Source: PWQG01 sp040882255 (GTDB taxonomy: Bacteria > Pseudomonadota > Gammaproteobacteria > Pseudomonadales > Pseudohongiellaceae). From it: a stretch of 64,000 nucleotides of DNA. A model generated the notes under the pieces. That model was not told the DNA's origin and did not search any database. It saw only the letters and a list, made by a program, of their open reading frames with translations. Each line of letters starts with the position of its first letter. Position 1 is the first letter of the stretch. Shown here in pieces: positions 1 through 8,640 of the stretch. Location of the stretch: assembly GCA_040882255.1 (NCBI GenBank), contig JBBEBP010000026.1, forward strand, positions 10,989 to 74,988, read 5' to 3'. Both the position numbers and the translations under genes were made by a program.

Positions 1-268
1 GCTGGGCCAGATCGGCGGCGTGCAGCGCAGCGAGCTGCTGCACGTTCGTATCCGCCACGCTGATGGTGCGGACAACGGCAACGACCGTGACCTCAAGCCC
101 CAATGGCTGGTCAGCAATGAACGCTTTTCCGACTTCCGGGTCATCTCCACCGCTGCCATCACCCGTCACGGTAGCGAGCTGGAACTCGATCCCGACCAGG
201 CCGGACAATTGCAGGTGGTTGCCGGTGATCCCGTGCGCCTGCTTCAGCTTCAACCCGAGGAGTCCTGA
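1..268 (+). CDS. astA: Arginine N-succinyltransferase, C-terminal part (cut by window edge)
   Basis: This is the last 88 or so codons of a gene open from the window start in the frame beginning at base 2, ending with TGA at 266-268. The piece includes LGQIGGVQRSELLHVR and a tail WLVSNERFSDFR...GDPVRLLQL, which resembles the end of AstA/AruF-type arginine succinyltransferases. These enzymes transfer succinyl from succinyl-CoA to the alpha-amino group of arginine, the first step of the AST catabolic pathway in the cytoplasm. The assignment rests largely on context, since astD starts one base after this stop and astB overlaps astD. The catalytic core lies outside the window and cannot be checked. 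Which of the paralogous subunits seen in pseudomonads this corresponds to cannot be told. Confidence 0.8.
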   Translation, partial: LGQIGGVQRSELLHVRIRHADGADNGNDRDLKPQWLVSNERFSDFRVISTAAITRHGSELELDPDQAGQLQVVAGDPVRLLQLQPEES

Positions 269-269
269 C

Positions 270-1736
270 ATGGCGAACACACACTGTATCAATGGACATT
301 GGCAGGCCGGTAGCGGCCGCGCCTTCGATTCACGCAACCCGGTATCCGGGGAACGCATCTGGAAGGGCGATGAGGCCGATGCCGACACCGTGGCCGAAGC
401 AGTACAGGCGGCCCGCGACGCGCTGGGCCACTGGAAGCGCCGCTCCCTCGACGAGCGCGTTGCCATCGTGCAGGCGTTCAAGACCCAACTGGAGACCCAC
501 AAGGAGGAACTGGCCTTTGCCATCGGGCAGGAAACCGGCAAGCCGCTGTGGGACGCGCGCACCGAGGTGGCGGCCATGATCGGCAAGGTGGACCTGTCGA
601 TCGATGCGTATCACGAGCGCACCGGGGAACGGGTCACCGCAACACCGGGCGGACAGCGCGTACTGCGCCACCGCCCGCACGGCGTCATGGCCGTGTTCGG
701 CCCCTTCAATTTCCCCGGCCATCTGCCCAACGGGCATATCGTGCCCGCACTGATCGCCGGCAACACCGTGGTATTCAAGCCCTCCGAGCAGACCCCGAAA
801 ACCGCCGAGGTAACCGTCCGCCTGTGGCAGCAGGCCGGCATTCCCGGCGGCGTGATCAATCTGGTGCAGGGCGCGCGCACCACCGGTGAAGCCCTGGCCG
901 GGCACCGGGACGTGAACGGCATCCTGTTCACCGGATCGGCCGCCACCGGCGCAGCCATCCAGAAGGCCGTGCTGGACCAGCCGCAGAAGATCCTGGCACT
1001 GGAGATGGGCGGCAACAACCCGCTGATCATCGGCAACGACCTGGACATTCGCGCGGCCAGCTGGGCGGCCCTGCAGTCGGCCTTCGTCAGCGCCGGACAG
1101 CGCTGCACCTGCGCGCGTCGCATGCTGGTACCGGAAGGCGCGGAGGGCGATGCCTTTCTGGAGACCTTCGTCAGCGCTGCCTCGCAACTGGTGGTGGGAC
1201 ATTTCGACCAGCAGGACCCGACTCCCTACATGGGATCGCTGATCAGCCCGGAGGCCGGGGACCGGCTGGTGGCCGTGGAGAAAAAGTGGCTCGCGGCTGG
1301 CGGTCAGACACTGCTTCCCATGTCACGGGTACAGGGACACCGGGCACTGTTATCGCCCGGCATCATCGATACGACGGGCGTGCCGACCGGTGATGAGGAG
1401 GTTTTCGGCCCCCTCCTGACCGTACAACGCTACCGGGATTTCGAGGAAGCGCTGCAACTGGCCAATGACACCCGCTACGGCCTTTCCGCAGGCCTGCTCG
1501 GCAATGACAAGCGCCAGTACGCACAGTTTATGGAAGAGATCCACGCCGGCATCGTCAACTGGAACCAGCCCATCACCGGCGCCAGTTCCGCCATGCCCTT
1601 CGGCGGCGTGGGCCTCAGCGGCAACTACCGGCCCAGCGCCTGGTACGCGGCCGATTACTGCGCCTACCCGGTAGCCACGCTGGAGCAGGAAACGCTGGCC
1701 CTGCCCGACCAACTGCCGCCGGGAATGACGTTGTGA
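270..1736 (+). CDS. astD: N-succinylglutamate 5-semialdehyde dehydrogenase
   Basis: 488-residue NAD(P)-dependent aldehyde dehydrogenase, close to the usual AstD length of about 490. It oxidises N-succinylglutamate semialdehyde to N-succinylglutamate, the fourth AST step. The catalytic Cys is at residue 279 (GQRCTCARR) and the general-base Glu at about 245 (ALEMGGNNP). The N-terminal half carries the Rossmann-type cofactor-binding region with GPFNFPGHLPNGH. The ATG at 270 lies one base past the astA stop; the frame is open further upstream but that part overlaps astA and has no family resemblance. The 3' end overlaps astB by four bases (GTGA), implying translational coupling. The start ANTHCINGHWQAGSG matches typical AstD N-termini. 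Confidence 0.95.
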   Translation: MANTHCINGHWQAGSGRAFDSRNPVSGERIWKGDEADADTVAEAVQAARDALGHWKRRSLDERVAIVQAFKTQLETHKEELAFAIGQETGKPLWDARTEVAAMIGKVDLSIDAYHERTGERVTATPGGQRVLRHRPHGVMAVFGPFNFPGHLPNGHIVPALIAGNTVVFKPSEQTPKTAEVTVRLWQQAGIPGGVINLVQGARTTGEALAGHRDVNGILFTGSAATGAAIQKAVLDQPQKILALEMGGNNPLIIGNDLDIRAASWAALQSAFVSAGQRCTCARRMLVPEGAEGDAFLETFVSAASQLVVGHFDQQDPTPYMGSLISPEAGDRLVAVEKKWLAAGGQTLLPMSRVQGHRALLSPGIIDTTGVPTGDEEVFGPLLTVQRYRDFEEALQLANDTRYGLSAGLLGNDKRQYAQFMEEIHAGIVNWNQPITGASSAMPFGGVGLSGNYRPSAWYAADYCAYPVATLEQETLALPDQLPPGMTL

Positions 1737-3079
1737 AGACCGTGGAAGTCAACTTCGACGGCCTGGTCGGCCCGACTCACAATTACGCGGGGCTCTCCCA
1801 CGGTAATGTGGCCTCGCAGCAGCACCGTCATTCTCCCGCCAGCCCGCGGGCGGCTGCCTTGCAGGGACTGGCCAAGATGCGCCGCCTCGGCGAGATGGGT
1901 CTGGTGCAGGGCGTGTTGCCGCCCCATGAGCGGCCCCACATGCCCACTCTGCACCGGCTGGGCTTCCGTGGTAACGACGCGCAGATACTGGCACAAGCGG
2001 CCCGGGAAGCGCCCTCCCTGCTGGCCGCCGTCAGCTCTGCGGCGGCAATGTGGGCGGCCAACGCGGCCACGGTATCGCCCAGTGCCGACTCGGACGACGG
2101 CCGGCTGCATGTCACACCCGCCAACCTCAACGCCAAGTTCCACCGCTCCATCGAGCACCCGACCACGGAACGGGCGTTGCGCGCCCTGTTTTCCGACCCG
2201 GTTCATTTTGCCGTCCATGAAGCTTTGCCCGCCAGCCCGCATTTCGGCGATGAAGGCGCCGCCAACCATACGCGGCTGTGTGCGGCGCACGGCGCGCCCG
2301 GCCTGCATCTTTTCGTCTACGGACGCGAATCGCTGAATGACCGGGCGCCGGCTCCGCAGCGCTATCCGGCACGCCAGACACGCGAAGCTTGCCAGGCGCT
2401 GGCCCGGCGGCATGGCCTGGAGCCCGAACAGTGCGTGTTTGCGCAACAGAATCCGGCGGTCATCGACAAAGGGGTCTTCCACAACGATGTCATTGCCGTG
2501 GGCAACGGCCCTGTACTGCTCTATCACGAAGAAGCGTTTCTCGATAGCGATGCGGTGCTGCGGGAGATCAACGAAAAGCTGCCCGACGCGCAACTGCTCC
2601 CCGTGCCCGTCAGTGTCGGGGAGCTGGATGTGGAAGAAGCCATCAGCAGCTATCTGTTCAACAGTCAGCTGGTCTCGCTGGAGAATGGCGACATGGCGCT
2701 CATCGTTCCACAGGAATGTCAGGACAGCGTCCGCGCCCGCGAAGTGCTGGAGCGGATCGTGCGGGACAACAGCAACCCGATCAGGCGGCTCGAGATCATG
2801 GACCTCAAGCAGAGCATGCGTAACGGCGGCGGGCCGGCCTGTCTGCGGCTGCGAGTGGTCCTGACCGGGACCGAACGCCAGGCCGTGTCCGCCGGCATTG
2901 TAACCCACGACCTGCTCGGCCAACTGGAGTCGTGGGTCGACAGGAACTACCGGGATGAACTGACGCAGGATGACCTGGGCGACCCGGCGCTTCTCGACGA
3001 GTCGCGATCCGCGCTGGATGAGCTGACACGAATCCTGGACCTGGGTCCCATCTATGATTTTCAGCGGTCTGGTGCGTGA
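1733..3079 (+). CDS. astB: N-succinylarginine dihydrolase
   Basis: 448 residues, the usual length for AstB, which hydrolyses N-succinylarginine to N-succinylornithine, CO2 and two ammonia (second AST step). The N-terminus EVNFDGLVGPTHNYAGLS is diagnostic of the family. The nucleophilic Cys is in NGGGPACLRL at residue 370; the family also uses a His and a Glu in the amidinotransferase fold. The start is GTG at 1733 inside the astD stop, giving a coupled GTGA junction; the protein begins at its conserved motif, so no upstream extension is needed. The 3' end overlaps the convergent astE by 19 bases. astC is not in the window. Confidence 0.95.
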   Translation: MKTVEVNFDGLVGPTHNYAGLSHGNVASQQHRHSPASPRAAALQGLAKMRRLGEMGLVQGVLPPHERPHMPTLHRLGFRGNDAQILAQAAREAPSLLAAVSSAAAMWAANAATVSPSADSDDGRLHVTPANLNAKFHRSIEHPTTERALRALFSDPVHFAVHEALPASPHFGDEGAANHTRLCAAHGAPGLHLFVYGRESLNDRAPAPQRYPARQTREACQALARRHGLEPEQCVFAQQNPAVIDKGVFHNDVIAVGNGPVLLYHEEAFLDSDAVLREINEKLPDAQLLPVPVSVGELDVEEAISSYLFNSQLVSLENGDMALIVPQECQDSVRAREVLERIVRDNSNPIRRLEIMDLKQSMRNGGGPACLRLRVVLTGTERQAVSAGIVTHDLLGQLESWVDRNYRDELTQDDLGDPALLDESRSALDELTRILDLGPIYDFQRSGA

Positions 3080-4068
3080 CCCGGAGACATCTGATCGACA
3101 GGCCTGACTAGCAACGCCACCCGATGCCCCACCGGCACCGAGGGATTTAGAAACAACAGGGCATCTCCCTCCTGCTCAACGCGCCACTCTTCGCTGTCCG
3201 TTCTGGCGATCAGCATCCCTTTCGACAGACGGCGGAAGTTCACGAAGGAGTCCAGGCAGACTTCGAAAGCCCCTTCAGGACGCACGATTTCATCGATCAC
3301 CTCGTAGCCGATACCGACCTGTTCCACCGGCGCGGCGGGGCCGTGAGCCAGGTGTTCCATTTCCGGAAGCAGGGGCAGGAAGCGGTCGATGGGCTCATCC
3401 AGCGAACTGACCTGCCCCAGTTCAATGGTGGCACCGGTGTACCCGAGACTCGCACTGAAACTGGTGAAGGTGGCCGCCGGCGAAATGTTCTGTACCCATG
3501 CATCGGTGGCGAAATGGTGCAGCCAGCCGAACAGCGGGGCCATGTCGCGGCCACGGCACTGCACCGGGATGATCGCGAAACGGTCATGGTCCGAGGGTTT
3601 GATGGTCGAATGCAGGTCCAGATGCACGCCATCGGGATGGGCTGCAACAAACTGCTCCACCAGCTCCATCAGCTCTGCGGCCCGGCGGCGTTCACCGCTG
3701 CCCGCTCCGACAGATTGCTCCTTCGAAGACGCACTGAAAAGGCGATTCATGTTGGATTCGACAAAGCGCCTCTCCGCCCGCACCGCGTCCGGATTCGCCA
3801 GGAGAATCAGCAAAGGGCGTCGCACCGCATGCTCCTTCGCCACCATGCCATGCAGCCAACGATCTACCAGGCGGACCGGTATCATCTCATCACCGTGGAC
3901 ACCGACGCTGATGATGGCCGAGTCCAGGTCTGTATCGGATCTGTGCGGCGTTATCTGCAGTGCGCCGCAGGCCAGCCAGGTGAAACGGGCTTTCGATGAA
4001 ATGAATTCCGCCTCCGCTCCGGCCGGGTCGAGACAGTGCTCGATAAAGGAAAACGCATCGCTTTTCAT
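3061..4068 (-). CDS. astE: Succinylglutamate desuccinylase
   Basis: 335-residue zinc carboxypeptidase-like hydrolase of the AstE/aspartoacylase family. It cleaves N-succinylglutamate to glutamate and succinate, the last AST step. Zinc ligands are His58 and Glu61 (GVHGDEM) and His153 (DLHSTIK); the catalytic Glu is probably Glu216 (ATIELGQV). Length agrees with AstE (about 320-340). The start is ATG at 4068, with GGAG about 12 bases upstream. Unlike the enterobacterial astCADBE operon, this gene is on the opposite strand and converges on astB with a 19-base overlap of coding ends. It must therefore have its own promoter, in the 148-base gap shared with the divergent gene at 4217. Confidence 0.93.
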   Translation of the reverse strand: MKSDAFSFIEHCLDPAGAEAEFISSKARFTWLACGALQITPHRSDTDLDSAIISVGVHGDEMIPVRLVDRWLHGMVAKEHAVRRPLLILLANPDAVRAERRFVESNMNRLFSASSKEQSVGAGSGERRRAAELMELVEQFVAAHPDGVHLDLHSTIKPSDHDRFAIIPVQCRGRDMAPLFGWLHHFATDAWVQNISPAATFTSFSASLGYTGATIELGQVSSLDEPIDRFLPLLPEMEHLAHGPAAPVEQVGIGYEVIDEIVRPEGAFEVCLDSFVNFRRLSKGMLIARTDSEEWRVEQEGDALLFLNPSVPVGHRVALLVRPVDQMSPGHAPDR

Positions 4069-4216
4069 GATGATAGCCGGCTCCGCAGATCGTTACAGAG
4101 CCAGTTTATCACGGGAGGAGACAACAGGAAGGAATAGGGAATAGTCCGGTACGTGGTAAAGCGTTAGGATAAAGGCGGTCAATATCCAGCTACCCGGCTA
4201 CAGGAGTTTTCTCACC

Positions 4217-5932
4217 ATGACTGTTTCAATACCCCGTCTTGTTTTTCAATGGCTGATGGTTTCCTCGGTCACTCTGACTGCTGCCTCGGGCAGTTATGGC
4301 CAGGCTGACGAGCCAGCCACCGCCGAAGAAGTGGCTGCCGAACTGGCCGGCTCCGACATCCGGCCCGAAGTCAGTGGCACCAATGCCGCTGTGGTATCGG
4401 CTCATCATCTGGCAACGCAGGCCGGCTACGATGTGCTGAGGGCCGGCGGCAATGCCGTGGATGCAGCGATCACGATGGCGGGGATGCTGCCTGCGCTACG
4501 CCCCCATATGAACGGCGTTGGTGGAGATGCCTGGGCCCTGTTCTACGACGCTGAAACACGGCAGGTCAGTGCATTGAACGCCTCAGGACGGGCCGGCGAG
4601 ATGGCGACACCCGAATTCTTCCGGGAGGCAGGCCACGACAGCGTTCCGTTCACCGGTGGCCCCAGTGTCACAGTGCCGGGAGCCGTCTCCGGCTGGGCTG
4701 CGGCCCTGGAGCGATACGGAAGCATTTCACTGGAGGAGGCCCTGCAGCCAGCAATCAACGTGGCCCGCAATGGCTTCGTGGTTTCAGGAAAGCTTGCGGC
4801 CGACCTGTATACGGCAGCGGAACGGCTCAACGACTACGGGCGTTCGATCTTTCGCCCGGGTGAGCAGCCGCTGGCACCCGGGGACCTTCTGATCAACGCG
4901 GAACTGGCAAACTCACTGGAAATGATCGCCCGGGACGGCCCTTCAGCCCTGTACGGCGGCCCTCTTGGTGACTCCATCGCCGGCTTCCTCCAGGAGAACG
5001 GCGGACACATCCGGGAGTCAGACTTTGCCAATCACGAGGCCACATGGGTGACTCCCGTTTCCGTGCCCTTCCGTGACCGGCTGATCTATACAGTTCCCCC
5101 CAACTCACAGGGGATCACCCTGCTGCAGATGATGGGCATGGCCGATCAACTGGATCTGGAAGCCTGGGAGCCGAATTCGGCCGATACACTGCATCCGTTG
5201 ATCGAGATCACCAAGATCGCATTCGCTGACCGCAGTGAGTGGATTGCCGATGCCGACCACATGACCATCAACAGCCAGCGCATGATCGATGAAGACTACC
5301 TTGCCCGGCGGCTAGAGGCTTTACAGAGCGAGGCGGGGCAATACGACAGTGGCGTCTCCTATATCAATGAAGGCGGCGATACGGTGTACCTCATGGTCGT
5401 GGACCAGGAAGGCAACGCGGTGAGCTGGGTTCAGAGCCTGTTCGGGACTTTCGGGTCCAACCTGGTGGATCCGGGCACCGGAATCGTGCTGCAGAACCGG
5501 GGAGCCGGTTTCAGCCTGGAAGACGGGCATGCCAATCAGGTCGCCCCCGGCAAGCGCCCATTCCATACGCTGATGTCGACCATCGTCACGCACTCCAATG
5601 GTGATCTGGACATGACCATCGGTACTCCCGGTGGCAGTGGACAACCCCAGTTCATCACCCAGGCGCTGATCCAGATGCTGATCCATGGTCGTTCACCGCA
5701 ACAGGCGGTCGAGGCGCCAAGGTTCCGGATCGGCAACGGTGTTGACGTGGATATCGAATCCCGCATGCCCGAAGCCACAAAACAGCGCCTGTCCGGTCTG
5801 GGACACGCACTGGAGGAAGAGCAGGGATGGACCGCCAACTACGGCAGTCTGCAGGTCATTCGCCGCCTGCCCTCGGGCGTGCTCCGGACTGGTGCGGACA
5901 TGCGCCGGGAGGCCTCGGTCATCGCGTTCTGA
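4217..5932 (+). CDS. Secreted gamma-glutamyltransferase-like Ntn hydrolase
   Basis: 571-residue protein of the gamma-glutamyltranspeptidase family. Residues 1-29 look like a Sec signal peptide. The large-subunit start is recognisable at AGYDVLRAGGNAVDAAITM. The autoprocessing and catalytic Thr is Thr389 in GGDTVYLMVVD, followed by the small-subunit motif GNAVSWVQS. GGTs self-cleave before this Thr and transfer or hydrolyse gamma-glutamyl groups in the periplasm. The motif is GDTVY rather than the N-x-TTH form of classical GGT, so the substrate may be another amide (acylase-like) and I leave the symbol blank. The start ATG at 4217 has CAGGAG 11 bases upstream. It is monocistronic by spacing. 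The 148-base gap before it, shared with astE, shows no clear motif. Confidence 0.85.
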   Translation: MTVSIPRLVFQWLMVSSVTLTAASGSYGQADEPATAEEVAAELAGSDIRPEVSGTNAAVVSAHHLATQAGYDVLRAGGNAVDAAITMAGMLPALRPHMNGVGGDAWALFYDAETRQVSALNASGRAGEMATPEFFREAGHDSVPFTGGPSVTVPGAVSGWAAALERYGSISLEEALQPAINVARNGFVVSGKLAADLYTAAERLNDYGRSIFRPGEQPLAPGDLLINAELANSLEMIARDGPSALYGGPLGDSIAGFLQENGGHIRESDFANHEATWVTPVSVPFRDRLIYTVPPNSQGITLLQMMGMADQLDLEAWEPNSADTLHPLIEITKIAFADRSEWIADADHMTINSQRMIDEDYLARRLEALQSEAGQYDSGVSYINEGGDTVYLMVVDQEGNAVSWVQSLFGTFGSNLVDPGTGIVLQNRGAGFSLEDGHANQVAPGKRPFHTLMSTIVTHSNGDLDMTIGTPGGSGQPQFITQALIQMLIHGRSPQQAVEAPRFRIGNGVDVDIESRMPEATKQRLSGLGHALEEEQGWTANYGSLQVIRRLPSGVLRTGADMRREASVIAF

Positions 5933-5993
5933 TTCGGTTCTGCTTGTAGCGATCCCCCTGTTATTGTAGCTTTAAGACAGTGGGTGAAACGCT

Positions 5994-7627
5994 ATGAATG
6001 ATACCAATGCTACCGCAAGTGACCGATTGATCTACGAGGTTGCTGACTGGCAGGTTTTTCCATCGACCTGCACAATACGCAAGCGCTCGGGACGCCACCA
6101 TTGTGAACCGGTCAAGGTCACTCCGCTGAGCATGAGCGTGCTGGAGTATCTCTGCGAGCGCCCCGGGGTGGTGGTGAGTTCGGCGGAGTTCCGGGCCAAC
6201 ATCTGGCGATCCCCGGTCGGCTCGGATCATGCGGTTCACAAGGCGATTGCCGAACTGCGCAGTGTGCTCGGGGACAGCGTCTCCGCGTCATCGTGCGCCT
6301 GGTTCGGGTCCGTGACGGCATACAGCTTTATTCCGACCAGTTCGACCTGGAGCTCGATGACATCTTCAGGGTCCAGGATGAAATCGCTTCCAACGTAGTC
6401 AGTGCACTTCGTATCCACCTTGATGAGGGCGAGCGATCCCGGATGCTGGATTGGGGAACCAATGATGCCCTGGCCTATGAGCGGTTTCTCAAGGCGACTT
6501 TTCACTACAACCAGTCCAATCCCGTCGACTTCGAGCAGGCCATGGAACATTATTTCGAGGCCATCGACCATGACCCGGAGTTTCTCAGCGCGTATCACGG
6601 CGTTGCCGTTTCCGCCAACAGGCTGGCCTTCTACAGCAAGCAGGAGCGCGCCAGGGAAATGTACCGCCTGGTGTTGCAGATGCATCGGGAGGTCAGCCGG
6701 ATTGATCCGGACAGCGAGATCATCGACTCGATCAACACGATAAAACTGCGCATGCAGGGTGACAATCACTTCCAGCATGAAGCGGAGTTGCGACGGCAGG
6801 TGCTGGACGGATCACCACCCCACTATGCCCTGGCGCATTATTCCCTCTGGTTGATTGGCGCGCGGATGTATGACGAGGCAATGCGCCTGCTTGATGCGAT
6901 CGAGGAACTGCCTTCCTTCGAGATTTCACCGGACTCTGTGTGGAACTATCGCTACCTGGTCCTGCCACACGATGAAGCAATTCCGGTGCGGATGAGACAG
7001 CTGCAACAGCGGCCATACCACATCGGATTTCTTGGCTCGGTTGCAATCAACCTGGCCTTCCTCGGAGACACCCGCAAGGCCGAAGTCTATCTGACACAAC
7101 AGGAATCGGTTGATATCTCCGGCATCCTTTCGCACAAGTCCCGCACCATGATCGACTTCTTCGCCGGCCGGCTGCAGCCCGGCAGTGAAGAACTGGAACT
7201 CGCGTACCGGGACGCCCCCGAGTTTGACTTCAATAACGGCACCGTGAGCTTCATGGTCGGTGACATGGAGAAAGGTGCACAATACTGGAGCAACCTGGAG
7301 CCGGGGCAGTTGCGCCGGCTGATCGATGTGGTCCATGCCAACGAGTACTTCTTCCCGGACCACGTGCTGGACTCGGATTTCTACCAGGGTTTGCTGGAAT
7401 CACTGGACGCCGGAAAAACCTGGCAAAGGACACTCATGGAAGGGGTGATGGCCATGGCACCGATCACTGGTGTAGACCTGCACCCGCAATCCCGGGCAGC
7501 CTATGAAGAGGGCCGCTTCATGATCAGAAACAATCTCTGGTCAGACTCGGACTGGGAGGAACTCGAGCTGAACCGGTCACGGCTTCCGGGTTTCATCATG
7601 GCGGGCGAGAACGTGGGAATGCAGTAA
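5994..7627 (+). pseudogene. Winged-helix / TolB-like / TPR regulator broken by internal deletion and frameshift
   Basis: Two adjacent reading frames together look like one CadC-type regulator with its middle missing. Frame A (from ATG 5994) encodes an OmpR/CadC winged helix: CEPVKVTPLSMSVLEYLC, then VHKAIAELRSVLGDS. It then runs as unrelated sequence to a stop at 6398. Frame B, offset by one frame, reads RLRVIVRLVRVRDGIQLYS then DIFRVQDEIASNVVSAL, the end of the TolB-like domain typical of these proteins, and continues as about 400 residues of TPR-like helices to 7627. The end of the winged helix, the transmembrane segment and the first part of the TolB-like domain (roughly 150-250 residues) are absent at about 6270-6285. 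Frame B could be translated alone from GTG 6293. I judge it a decayed gene; sequencing error cannot explain the missing domain. Confidence 0.75.
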
Positions 7628-7691
7628 CACTCGGGCCCGCCACGTGCATTATCCTCCTTCCCGCCACCCCTCTGCCTGCTATACTACCGCT

Positions 7692-8636
7692 ATGATGAAA
7701 CACAGCTTCCCACTGCTGCTCCTGACCGTCCTGCTCGCAACTGCAGGAGCCCGAGCCGCCCCCGACGGCTGGTCCCCGTTGCTGGGCCCGCAATCACTGG
7801 CCGACATGCTGGAAAGCAATGTGGAACTGCATATCCTGCGCGTCAGCGGCGACCATGCAGCCGGCCATATCCCCGGCTCCGTTGCGGCGGACTACGCCGA
7901 CTTCCGCGGCCCCGACGGCAACCCCGGTGCCCTGCCCTCCCTGGAGAACCTCACCGAGGCGGTTCAGGCGCTCGGCCTGGACGGCACACGCCCCGTGGTG
8001 CTTATCCACGATGGCGCCAGCCCCTCGGACATGGGCACGGCCACCCGCGTCTACTGGACCCTGAAATCCCTGGGAGTGGAAGATCTCGCCGTTCTCAATG
8101 GCGGCTTCAGAGCCTGGCAAGAGGCCGAGCTGCCAGTCAGCACGGGCCCTGTGAAGGCAAGCACGACGGACTGGGCCCCGCAGTGGCACGACGACTGGCA
8201 GATCACCACACGGGAAATCGAGCAACGCCTGGACGACGCCGATATCCGTCTGATCGACGCCCGTCCGCCGGCCTTCTTCGAGGGCTCACAGTCTTCTATC
8301 GCTCGGCCCGGCACCATTGATGGGGCAGCCAGTCTGAGCTTCGACCGCTGGTTTGAGGGTAACCGCCTGAAGAGCCCTGAGCGCATCCAGCAGACCCTGG
8401 CGTCCAGCTCACTGCCCCGGGCCCGGGAAACCGCCTCGTTCTGCAACACTGGTCACTGGGCCTCGATCAACTGGTTCGTGCTCAGCGAGCTGGCCGGTAT
8501 ACCGGATACGCGCCTGTATGCCGAAAGCATGGCCGAATGGAGCCAGGCCGACCGTCCCATGGACAATCAACCTGACCGGCTCGCCCATTACTGGGACATG
8601 ACAGTCGACTGGTTCAACGGCCTGTGGAAGCGTTGA
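7692..8636 (+). CDS. Exported two-domain rhodanese-like sulfurtransferase
   Basis: 314 residues: a signal peptide (MMKHSFPLLLLTVLLATAGARA) and two rhodanese folds. The first (about 30-150; GHIPGSVAADYADF, GGFRAWQEAELP) lacks a catalytic Cys. The second (about 170-300) has Cys251 in SFCNTGHWAS at the position of the rhodanese active-site loop. This is the thiosulfate:acceptor sulfurtransferase (TST/SseA) layout, here predicted periplasmic. The ATG at 7692 is chosen because it begins the hydrophobic leader; an in-frame upstream start at 7644 would add 16 residues without leader character. Only four bases separate it from the YeeE/TsuA-type gene, so the two are almost certainly one operon. This suggests sulfane-sulfur or thiosulfate handling coupled to transport. 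Confidence 0.88.
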   Translation: MMKHSFPLLLLTVLLATAGARAAPDGWSPLLGPQSLADMLESNVELHILRVSGDHAAGHIPGSVAADYADFRGPDGNPGALPSLENLTEAVQALGLDGTRPVVLIHDGASPSDMGTATRVYWTLKSLGVEDLAVLNGGFRAWQEAELPVSTGPVKASTTDWAPQWHDDWQITTREIEQRLDDADIRLIDARPPAFFEGSQSSIARPGTIDGAASLSFDRWFEGNRLKSPERIQQTLASSSLPRARETASFCNTGHWASINWFVLSELAGIPDTRLYAESMAEWSQADRPMDNQPDRLAHYWDMTVDWFNGLWKR

Positions 8637-8640
8637 GCCG

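Noticed and set aside
1664..2923. 419-codon open frame antisense to astB
   Set aside because: astB in the other strand is unmistakable and this frame has no recognisable domain.
6276..6300. Programmed ribosomal frameshift joining the two halves of the regulator
   Set aside because: No slippery heptamer seen, and a frameshift would not supply the missing membrane segment and TolB-like part.
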